A stretch of DNA of 17,988 bases from an uncultured Oscillospiraceae bacterium (lineage in GTDB: Bacteria > Bacillota > Clostridia > Oscillospirales > Oscillospiraceae): assembly GCA_958438185.1 (NCBI GenBank), contig CAUBQU010000003.1, positions 1 to 17,988 on the forward strand. The letters run 5' to 3'. Within the stretch, counting starts at the first letter, position 1, and every line of letters begins with the position of its first letter. This document shows, piece after piece, positions 6,504 through 12,996 of this stretch. The translations under genes were made by a program, and so were the position numbers. The notes below the pieces were generated by a model. It made no database searches. It saw nothing but the letters and a program-made list of their open reading frames with translations, and had not been told where the DNA came from.

Positions 6504-7940
6504 TCAGAAGCGGAAATAGAGGAAGGGATTATAACTGTCGCCAGCCAGCGCCATCATGGAGAGCACCAGCATCAGCAGCGGGCAGAGGACCTTCCAGCAG
6601 GACCAGACGACTAGGGCCGCCTTGCTGCGCTTTGCCGCATTGTTCAAAATGCAGGTGAGCTTTGTGCCCAGCGGTGTGACGGCGATGCAGGCAAAGAGCA
6701 GGAAGAAAACGTTATTCTTAAACTGCAGGCTGGCTGTCATATTGCTGAAGCCGTTGCCGTTGAGGCCGAACAGGCCCTTGAGGGCGGTGCCCAGGACGGA
6801 CATGTCCGTAAAGTGGAAGATCATCCAGCTGAAGTAAATGACGAGCAGAACCGCAGCGTGGCGCAAGACAGGGTTCCAGCGGGGCAGAGAATCCCGCAGG
6901 GCGTATTTCTCCAAAACGAGGAAGACGAAGAAGTACAGGCCCCAGAGGATGAAATTCCAGCTGGCTCCATGCCACATACCGGTCAGCGCCCAGACGACGA
7001 ACATGTTGAAGATCTGCCGGTTCCGGCTGCAGCGGTTGCCGCCCAGGGGGATGTAGACATAATCCCGGAAGAACGAGCTCAGGGAGATGTGCCAGCGCCG
7101 CCAGAAGTCGGTGATGGAATTGGCCACATAGGGGTAGTTGAAATTCTCTTTATAATGGAAGCCGCACATCAGGCCCATGCCGATGGCCATATCGGAATAG
7201 GCGGAGAAGTCCAGATAGATCTGCAGCATATAGGCCAGGCCGCCCAGCCAGACGCCCAGGGCCGGGATGCCCGCCATGGCGTCCGATGTTGTGGCAAGCA
7301 GCGTGTCGGCGATGCTGGCGCAGCCGTTGGCCAGGACGGCTTTCTTCGCCAGGCCGACGGCAAATCGGGTGATGCCCCGGTCGACTTCGCTGCGCTTGAC
7401 CTGCCGGTGCAGGATATCGTCATTGACATCCTTATAGCGGACGATTGGCCCGGCGATGCACTGGTGGAACAGGCTGGCGTAGAGCAGCAGGAGCCAATAT
7501 TTTTCCTGGGGCTCCACATCCTCCCGGTAAACGTCCACGACGTAGGAAAGCAGCTGGAACGTATAGAACGAGATGCCGATGGGCAGTGCGATCTGCGGAA
7601 TGACCTTGGGGAAGCCTGTCAGCAGCTGCAGGTTCTGCAGGAAGAAGCCGGTGTATTTAAAAATGCAGAGGATCAGCAGCATCAGCGTGACGGTGACTGC
7701 CAGCGCGGCTTTGCGCTGCCGATGCGTTCTGGCCCGGTAGGCGATATACATGCCGCCCGCCCAGCAGATAAAGGTCATGCCCAGCAGAAGCAGGACATAT
7801 TTCGGCCCGGCCCAGGCGTAAAACACCAGGGAGAAGGCCAGCATGACAATGTTCTTTTTCCGGATGCCCGGCACAAGCGCCTGCACAACGATGTTGGCAG
7901 CAAAGAACAGAAATACGAATAACAGGCTGGAGAAAACCAC
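6504..7940 (-). CDS. MBOAT-family membrane O-acyltransferase (AlgI/DltB-like)
   Basis: This polytopic protein of 478 residues belongs to the membrane-bound O-acyltransferases that carry an acyl group, usually acetyl, across the membrane for glycan modification. It shows the family blocks ALPIGISFYTFQLLSYVVDVYR, YLDFSAYSDMAIGMG, DFWRRWHISLSSFFRDYVYIPLGGNR and LTGMWHGASWNFILWG; the histidine of MWHG (about 324) is the conserved catalytic one. The longest frame begins with TTG at 7949, only two bases after GGAGG. The GTG at 7940 is 11 bases away and gives an N-terminus of MVFSSLLFVF, the typical opening of this family, so 7940 is preferred. It is first in an operon with the DHHW protein, its likely external partner. 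No polysaccharide synthesis genes are nearby, so the substrate is open. Confidence 0.92.
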   Translation of the reverse strand: MVFSSLLFVFLFFAANIVVQALVPGIRKKNIVMLAFSLVFYAWAGPKYVLLLLGMTFICWAGGMYIAYRARTHRQRKAALAVTVTLMLLILCIFKYTGFFLQNLQLLTGFPKVIPQIALPIGISFYTFQLLSYVVDVYREDVEPQEKYWLLLLYASLFHQCIAGPIVRYKDVNDDILHRQVKRSEVDRGITRFAVGLAKKAVLANGCASIADTLLATTSDAMAGIPALGVWLGGLAYMLQIYLDFSAYSDMAIGMGLMCGFHYKENFNYPYVANSITDFWRRWHISLSSFFRDYVYIPLGGNRCSRNRQIFNMFVVWALTGMWHGASWNFILWGLYFFVFLVLEKYALRDSLPRWNPVLRHAAVLLVIYFSWMIFHFTDMSVLGTALKGLFGLNGNGFSNMTASLQFKNNVFFLLFACIAVTPLGTKLTCILNNAAKRSKAALVVWSCWKVLCPLLMLVLSMMALAGDSYNPFLYFRF

Positions 7941-8031
7941 GCGCGACAACGCCTCCTTTTTCCCGCGCCCCAGGGAGGCAGGGATGCTCGAAAATTGGCC
8001 TGCAGGGCAGACCGCGTAAGAAATCTACATT

Positions 8032-8060
8032 ATTATATAGAGTTTTCAGGAATTTTACAA
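8032..8060 (-). promoter_or_regulatory. Promoter of the MBOAT-DHHW operon
   Basis: On the minus strand TTGTAA (8055-8060) is followed after 17 bases by a perfect TATAAT (8032-8037). Transcription would start near 8025, giving a leader of about 85 bases. The -35 hexamer lies inside one copy of the repeat at 8049-8094. Confidence 0.75.
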
Positions 8061-8094
8061 TAGCGCGTCGGGAAATTTTACAAAATTGTAGCGC
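8049..8094. repeat. Imperfect direct repeat over the MBOAT promoter -35
   Basis: GGAATTTTACAATAGCGC (8049-8066) recurs at 8071-8094 with one base added after GGAA and AATTG added before TAGCGC. The shared cores are TTTTACAA and TAGCGC, 23-28 bases apart. The second copy also contains TACAA-AA-TTGTA, a small inverted repeat. One copy covers the -35 of the leftward promoter, as an operator would. Confidence 0.5.
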
Positions 8095-8172
8095 ATCGGT
8101 GTTTTGCTGGGATCCGGGATGGCGGGTTCTAGCAGGCGGGCCTGGTGCATAGGCTTGCATGGGAGGGATTCT

Positions 8173-9273
8173 ATGTACCGAAGAAAGCTGCGTACCCGGC
8201 AGATGGCGGCGCTCTGCGCCGTCTTATTTGCGGCAGGGGTATTGCAATGGACGCTGCAGCATACCATCCGGAAGGATCGATCAGCCGTTTTGCCGACGCT
8301 GGCAAGCTTGGTGCTGTACTGGCAGACGGGACGCTATGGCCAGCTGCCGGATGCTGCGCAGATTGATGCGGCGCCGCCTGCTGTACAGGCGCCGGACGAG
8401 CTGGAGACAGACCCGGCACCGGAAGCGCAGGAGCCCGAGACGCAGGAGCCTGAGACATCGGCGTCCGAGACGCCGGACGCGCCGGCACAGGCAGAGACTG
8501 GTGCAGCGGCGCTGCAATTTTCCGCCCAGGAGGCCGATGCGATCCGCATCGCCGGGGCGTGCAGCTATTCAGTGGATGAGGCGGCGCTGCTGCAGCAGCC
8601 GCTGCAGCTGGGCCTGGCGCAGGACACGCCCCAGGTGCTGATCGTCCACACTCACACGACGGAGGCCTACGCCAAGGAGGCGGACCAGACCTATGACGCC
8701 CTGGCCAACGCCAGGACGCTGGACGAGCAGTATAATATGATCCGTGTCGGCGAGGCGGTGGCGGAAGTCCTGCGGCAAAACGGCATCCAGGTCATCCATG
8801 ATACGACAGTGAATGATTACCCGTCCTACAACGGCGCGTACGACCGGATGAAGGCCATTATCGAAGCGGATCTGGCCCAGTACCCCAGCATCCGGATGGT
8901 GCTGGATATCCACCGGGACGCGGCGGCGGACGCAAACGGGGACCCGCTGCCGCTGACGGCGGCGTTTTCCGGCGAGGATTACGCCCAGGTCATGCTCGTC
9001 GTCGGCACGGATGAGGGCGGCCTGCCGCACCCCAACTGGCGGCAGAATCTCAGCTGCGCGCTGAAGCTGCAGGCGCTGATGAACCGCGACTGGCCCGGCC
9101 TTTGCCGGGACCTGGACCTGCGGCGGGAGCGCTTTAATCAAAACCAGACCCCCGGCTCCCTGCTGGTAGAGTTTGGAACCGACGGCAACACGCTCTCCCA
9201 GGCGCTGCGGTCGGCAGAGGTCTTCGGCCAGAGCCTGAGCCAGCTGCTGCAGGCCCAGCTGACCGGCGAATAA
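8173..9273 (+). CDS. spoIIP: Stage II sporulation protein P (SpoIIP), peptidoglycan hydrolase
   Basis: SpoIIP is a membrane-anchored amidase/endopeptidase that, with SpoIID and SpoIIM, thins septal peptidoglycan and drives engulfment of the forespore. The 366-residue protein has a basic N-terminus, one membrane segment (about residues 11-27), a Pro/Glu/Ala-rich stalk with QEPET repeats (about 60-115) and a C-terminal catalytic domain. That domain shows VLIVHTHTTEAY (156-166), LDIHRDA (245-251) and LLVEFGTDGNTLSQA (330-344). H159/H161, E164, H247 and E333 are candidates for zinc binding and catalysis, judged by resemblance to Amidase_3-type domains. The frame extends back to 8104, but the ATG at 8173 lies six bases after GGGAGG and begins the expected basic anchor. 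No partner gene is adjacent. No sporulation-sigma promoter could be assigned with confidence upstream, and no terminator is obvious downstream. Confidence 0.93.
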   Translation: MYRRKLRTRQMAALCAVLFAAGVLQWTLQHTIRKDRSAVLPTLASLVLYWQTGRYGQLPDAAQIDAAPPAVQAPDELETDPAPEAQEPETQEPETSASETPDAPAQAETGAAALQFSAQEADAIRIAGACSYSVDEAALLQQPLQLGLAQDTPQVLIVHTHTTEAYAKEADQTYDALANARTLDEQYNMIRVGEAVAEVLRQNGIQVIHDTTVNDYPSYNGAYDRMKAIIEADLAQYPSIRMVLDIHRDAAADANGDPLPLTAAFSGEDYAQVMLVVGTDEGGLPHPNWRQNLSCALKLQALMNRDWPGLCRDLDLRRERFNQNQTPGSLLVEFGTDGNTLSQALRSAEVFGQSLSQLLQAQLTGE

Positions 9274-9334
9274 AGTGAGGCCTGAAACGGGATCATCCGC
9301 GTCTTGACTTAAGAAAATTTAATCTGCTGGCCTG

Positions 9335-9363
9335 TTGTATCGCAAGAAATTTCCTGCTAGTAT
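9335..9363 (+). promoter_or_regulatory. Extended -10 promoter of the export operon
   Basis: TTGTAT (9335-9340), a 17-base spacer and TAGTAT (9358-9363) preceded by TGC form an extended -10 type promoter. The start would fall near 9370, about 40 bases before the ATG. Positions 9342-9357 of the spacer form a near-palindrome (GCAAGAAATTTCCTGC, 7 of 8 base pairs), a likely operator. Confidence 0.6.
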
Positions 9364-9409
9364 ACAGATAGAGAATCTCGTGGTTTACGATCAGGAAGGA
9401 GCATGTGTG

Positions 9410-10783
9410 ATGCGAAAAATAGGTGTACTGCTTTCCTGCCTGGCGCTGCTGCTTGGGTTATGCAGTTGCGGCGGCAATGATAGCGATGCGGTGACGGTAC
9501 AGAGCGTTGCCAGTATCACAGGCGGCGGGTATATCGGCGCGTATAACCGGTTCGCCGGGATCGTTTCGGCCCGCAGCGAGACGGTGATCAAGAAGGACGA
9601 TGACCGGATCATCGACGAGATCAAGGTCGAGGCCGGGGACCATGTGGAAAAGGGCCAGGTGCTGTTTACCTACGATACCCAGGCCATGCAGCTCTCTCTG
9701 GAAAAGGCTCAGCTGGAAGTGGAGCAGATGCAGGGCAATATCAAGTCCCTGGAGGCGCAGAAGGCATCTCTGGAGAAGAGCCGCGCCGCGGCTTCCGCAG
9801 CCGATCAGCTGGATTTCACCCTGGAGATTAAGGATATCGAGGCGCAGCTGCTGGAGGCGCAGTATAATCTCTCTCTGAAGCAGAAAGAGCTGGAGAAGCT
9901 GCAGGCAGCCACAGATGAGGGGCAGGTCACAAGCCCGGTCGAGGGCGTGGTGCAGTCCATCAACGCCGATGGCAGCAGCGGCGACAGCGGGGATGGCAGC
10001 GACAGCCAGGCCTTTATGACGCTGATGGAGACGGGCGAGTACCGCGTCAAGGGGACGGTCAATGAGTATAACCGTTCCCTGCTGGAGGAGGGGGCCAAGA
10101 TCCTGGTCCGCTCCCGGACCAGCGACGATACCTGGTCCGGGACCGTCACGAAGATCGACTGGGACAACCCGATCAAGCGGCAAAACAACAATTATTATTC
10201 CGACAGCGGCAGCGATACCATGTCCACCAGCAGCAACTACCCCTTCTATGTGGACCTGGATAAGACGGACGGCCTGATGCTGGGCGAGCATGTCTATCTG
10301 GAGATCGACAATGGCCAGACGACCCAGCAGGATGGGATCTATCTGCCTGCCTATTATCTCAACGAGATCGACGAGGAGCAGGGCACGGCCTGGGTCTGGG
10401 CGGCCAATAAGCGCGGCAAGCTGGAAAAGCGGACGGTCCAAATCGCTGATTATGCCGAAGACCAGGACTGCTGGCTGGTGACCGACGGCCTGGCGGAGGA
10501 CGATCTGCTGGCCGTGCCGGACGATACGCTGCGCGAAGGAATGCGCACCCAGGAATATGACCCGAACGCCGAACCGGAGCCTGCCGATATGGGCGGCGAG
10601 ACGGACGGCATGATCGGCGGCGATGAATCAGGCGGCATCGACAACGCAGACGACGCCGGACAGATGGATGCCGAAGCCGGTGATGCAGAGCCTGTTACCG
10701 GTGACGGCGAAACGGATATCGCGACCGGCGAAGCGGACCCGGGTGACGCGCCCGTGGACGAAGCAGAGGGGGCGGTGGGATGA
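9410..10783 (+). CDS. Lipoprotein HlyD/MacA-type adaptor of an ABC export system (adaptor 1)
   Basis: This 457-residue protein is a membrane fusion (adaptor) subunit of a MacB-type exporter. It starts with a lipoprotein-like signal (MRKIGVLLSCLALLLGLCSC); C20 is the likely lipidated residue, although the LCSC box is not ideal. The barrel-sandwich halves are at about 56-90 (IDEIKVEAGDHVEKGQVLF) and 171-187 (GQVTSPVEGVVQSI). Between them lies a coiled-coil hairpin (91-167) of two helices of about 35 residues. Beta-barrel and membrane-proximal domains follow to about 375. The last 75 residues are a disordered, strongly acidic Gly/Asp/Glu/Ala tail, unusual for the family. The ATG at 9410 follows AGGAAGGA; the frame open from 9335 has no matching N-terminus. 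Its stop overlaps the ATPase start, so the four genes are coupled. In a single-membrane cell it would sit outside on the membrane. Confidence 0.87.
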   Translation: MRKIGVLLSCLALLLGLCSCGGNDSDAVTVQSVASITGGGYIGAYNRFAGIVSARSETVIKKDDDRIIDEIKVEAGDHVEKGQVLFTYDTQAMQLSLEKAQLEVEQMQGNIKSLEAQKASLEKSRAAASAADQLDFTLEIKDIEAQLLEAQYNLSLKQKELEKLQAATDEGQVTSPVEGVVQSINADGSSGDSGDGSDSQAFMTLMETGEYRVKGTVNEYNRSLLEEGAKILVRSRTSDDTWSGTVTKIDWDNPIKRQNNNYYSDSGSDTMSTSSNYPFYVDLDKTDGLMLGEHVYLEIDNGQTTQQDGIYLPAYYLNEIDEEQGTAWVWAANKRGKLEKRTVQIADYAEDQDCWLVTDGLAEDDLLAVPDDTLREGMRTQEYDPNAEPEPADMGGETDGMIGGDESGGIDNADDAGQMDAEAGDAEPVTGDGETDIATGEADPGDAPVDEAEGAVG

Positions 10784-11457
10784 TCCTCGAAATGCGGGAT
10801 ATCTGCAAGGACTACGCCCTGGGCAAAGCACCGGTGCATGTTCTGAAGCATGTTGACCTGCAGGTCGACCACGGGGAGTACGTGGCGATCATGGGGCCCT
10901 CCGGATCCGGAAAAACGACGCTGATGAACCTGATCGGCTGCTTGGATGTGCCAACCAGCGGGGAATATATCCTGGACGGGCAGTCCATCCCCCAGTGCAA
11001 CGATAACCAGCTGGCCGAGATCCGCAATAAGAAGATCGGCTTTGTGTTCCAGTCGTTCCATCTGCTGCCCCGGATGAGCGCGGTGGACAATGTCGCCCTG
11101 CCGCTGCTTTACGCCGGGGTCGGCAAGAAGGAGCGCCGGGAGCGGGCCATTGCAGCCCTCGAGACGGTGGGGCTGGCAGAGCGGCTGAATTTCCAGCCGG
11201 ATCAGCTCTCCGGCGGCCAGTGCCAGCGGGTGGCCATCGCCCGGGCGATGGTGACGAACCCGCAGCTGCTGCTGGCGGACGAGCCCACCGGCGCGCTGGA
11301 TTCGGCCTCGGGCCGCCAGATCCTGGAGCTGTTTGCCCAGCTGCATGAAGCCGGGGCGACGATTTTGATGATTACCCACGACGCGTCCGTCGCGTCCCAC
11401 GCCCAGACGCTGTACCATATTCGGGACGGCGTCCTCACCGGCGAAAAGGAGGGATAA
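10780..11457 (+). CDS. ABC transporter ATP-binding protein, MacB/LolD type
   Basis: This 225-residue cytoplasmic ATPase powers the export complex with the permease encoded two genes downstream. All motifs are intact: Walker A GPSGSGKTT (39-47), Q-loop at Q91 in FVFQSFHLLP, signature LSGGQ (143-147), Walker B LLLADEP with catalytic E168, D-loop ALD (172-174) and switch histidine H200 in ITHD. The segment IGFVFQSFHLLPRMSAVDNVALPL is characteristic of the MacB/LolD/YknY/FtsE group, which works with FtsX-fold permeases. Its ATG overlaps the stop of adaptor 1 by four bases, and adaptor 2 begins four bases after its own stop. Homologues handle antimicrobial peptides, toxins or lipoproteins; the substrate here cannot be told from sequence. 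Confidence 0.96.
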   Translation: MILEMRDICKDYALGKAPVHVLKHVDLQVDHGEYVAIMGPSGSGKTTLMNLIGCLDVPTSGEYILDGQSIPQCNDNQLAEIRNKKIGFVFQSFHLLPRMSAVDNVALPLLYAGVGKKERRERAIAALETVGLAERLNFQPDQLSGGQCQRVAIARAMVTNPQLLLADEPTGALDSASGRQILELFAQLHEAGATILMITHDASVASHAQTLYHIRDGVLTGEKEG

Positions 11458-11461
11458 GACG

Positions 11462-12982
11462 ATGCTGAAGAAAAAACGGTGGCTGCTGGCCGGAATCATC
11501 GCACTGGCCGCGATCGCGCTGCTGGTGCTGGTCCTGCTTTTGGTGAAAAACGGCCGCAGCAAGCAGATCGATGTCTACGCCGTCTCAGATTTTTCCATGG
11601 ATCAGTACTGGGGCAGCGAGTCGGAGACCTATGGCGCGGTATACCTGGATAAAATGCAGACGGTCTATATTTCCGATACCCAAAAGGTCTCGGAGGTCTA
11701 TGTCAAAGAGGGGCAGACCGTCAAGGCTGGCGATAAGCTGCTGGCGTATGATACGACGCTGACAGATATCGCCCTGCAAAAGGCCCAGATCGCCCTGGAA
11801 AAATCCAAGGCGCAGCTGGAATCCGCCAAGCGGGAGCTGCAGACGCTCAATACCCTCACACCCCACAGCTCTGTACTGGTGACGCCCAATAACCCCCAGC
11901 CGGTCCTGACGCCGCAGACGACGCCGAAGCGCATCAGCGGCAGCGGTACGGAGGATGACCCGTATTATTACCTCTGGGGCGCGTCGGACCGCTTTGACGC
12001 TGCGTTTTTCTCCGCCCTCTTCGGCGGTGCAGACGGTCAGATCCCGGATGGGGAGGTCTACGCGGTCTTTATGATCCGCCAGAGCAATGCCATCAACGGC
12101 GAGATCGAGCTCAGCTGGGGGATGCATCTGCAGGCCAGCGGCGGGCAGGTCACCTGGAGTATGTTCCAGGCCGAGATCCCGGACAACCTGCAGCCGGCGG
12201 AGCAGCCGGATAATGAGCCGTATTACGTCGATTCCGGCTCGGATTACACCGCGGCAGAGCTGGCGCAGATGCGCAAGGACAAGGCAAAGGAAATTTCGGA
12301 TCTGACGCTGCAGATCAAGATCGCCGAGGTCGACCTGCGGGAAAAGCAGCAGGAGGTCACAAATGGCGCGGTGGTCAGCACCGTCGACGGCGTGGTCAAG
12401 AGCGTGCTGGACCCGGATGAGGCGTACCGCGACAATAAGCCGGTCGTGATGGTCTCCGGTGGCGGCGGCTATTATGTCAAAGGCGCAGTCAGCGAGCTGG
12501 AGATGGGGGACGTGCAGCCGGGCCAGACGGTCACGGTCCGCTCCATGGAGAGCGATATGTCCTATGAGGGCGAGGTCGTCTCTGTCTCTGATTATCCGAC
12601 GACGGAAAATAACGGCTGGACCAACGGCAACAACAACGTGTCATTCTATCCGCTGACGGTATTTATCGACGAGAGCGCCGAGCTGCGAGAAAATGAATAT
12701 GTCGATATCACCTTCTCCGCAGGCGGCGGGGAGAGCAAGGGCTTCTTCCTGGAAAACCAGTTCCTGCTGGCGGAAAACGGGCAGCATTATGTCTATATCC
12801 GCAACGAAAAAGGCAAGCTGGAGCGGCGGCAGGTGCAGACAGGCCGCAGCGTGGACGGTTATTGCACGCAGATCCTCGGCGGCTTGACGCAGGACGATTG
12901 GATCGCCTTCCCGTATCTGTCGGCGATCCGCGAGGGCGCGTCGACCCGGGAGGCGACCATGGACGATTTCTATAATTCGTAA
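11462..12982 (+). CDS. Membrane-anchored HlyD-type adaptor with inserted domain (adaptor 2)
   Basis: This 506-residue protein is a second adaptor in the same operon. An uncleaved membrane anchor (about residues 7-28) replaces the lipoprotein signal of adaptor 1. The barrel-sandwich halves are visible at about 66-97 (VSEVYVKEGQTVKAGDKLLAY) and 301-318 (NGAVVSTVDGVVKSVLD). The two hairpin helices are at 100-131 and 260-299. In most adaptors these join by a short turn; here about 125 residues (132-258) are inserted, containing a Thr/Pro-rich entry, ISGSGTEDDPYYYLWG, a mixed segment with aromatic residues and an acidic exit. Barrel and membrane-proximal domains follow. The ATG lies seven bases after AAGGAGGG, which is embedded in the end of the ATPase gene. 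The function of the insert is unknown; it would sit at the far tip of the adaptor, where an outer-membrane channel binds in Gram-negative systems. Confidence 0.85.
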   Translation: MLKKKRWLLAGIIALAAIALLVLVLLLVKNGRSKQIDVYAVSDFSMDQYWGSESETYGAVYLDKMQTVYISDTQKVSEVYVKEGQTVKAGDKLLAYDTTLTDIALQKAQIALEKSKAQLESAKRELQTLNTLTPHSSVLVTPNNPQPVLTPQTTPKRISGSGTEDDPYYYLWGASDRFDAAFFSALFGGADGQIPDGEVYAVFMIRQSNAINGEIELSWGMHLQASGGQVTWSMFQAEIPDNLQPAEQPDNEPYYVDSGSDYTAAELAQMRKDKAKEISDLTLQIKIAEVDLREKQQEVTNGAVVSTVDGVVKSVLDPDEAYRDNKPVVMVSGGGGYYVKGAVSELEMGDVQPGQTVTVRSMESDMSYEGEVVSVSDYPTTENNGWTNGNNNVSFYPLTVFIDESAELRENEYVDITFSAGGGESKGFFLENQFLLAENGQHYVYIRNEKGKLERRQVQTGRSVDGYCTQILGGLTQDDWIAFPYLSAIREGASTREATMDDFYNS

Positions 12983-12996
12983 AGGAGGGCGCGGAT

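Noticed and set aside
5068..6519. Plus-strand open frame of 483 codons opposite the DHHW gene
   Set aside because: Its product is low-complexity Val/Gly/Asp/Arg-rich sequence with no family likeness, a shadow of a GC-rich gene. The minus strand has clear DHHW motifs.
6813..7922. Plus-strand open frame of 369 codons opposite the MBOAT gene
   Set aside because: It is hydrophilic shadow sequence without motifs, whereas the minus strand has unmistakable MBOAT blocks.
8095..8172. Sporulation-sigma promoter for spoIIP (GCATA near 8150)
   Set aside because: A GCATA box resembling a forespore -35 is present, but no matching -10 lies at the right distance before the start codon.
8416..8475. Repeat array in the spoIIP stalk
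   Set aside because: The repeated units encode QEPET segments of a flexible stalk; there are too few copies and no spacers, so it is neither a CRISPR nor a mobile repeat.
9458..10441. Minus-strand open frame of 327 codons opposite adaptor 1
   Set aside because: It is an Ile/Leu/Asp-rich mirror of the adaptor codons with no recognisable domain, promoter or ribosome binding site.
10450..11562. Minus-strand open frame of 370 codons opposite the ATPase
   Set aside because: It spans a perfectly conserved ABC ATPase on the other strand and shows no family features.
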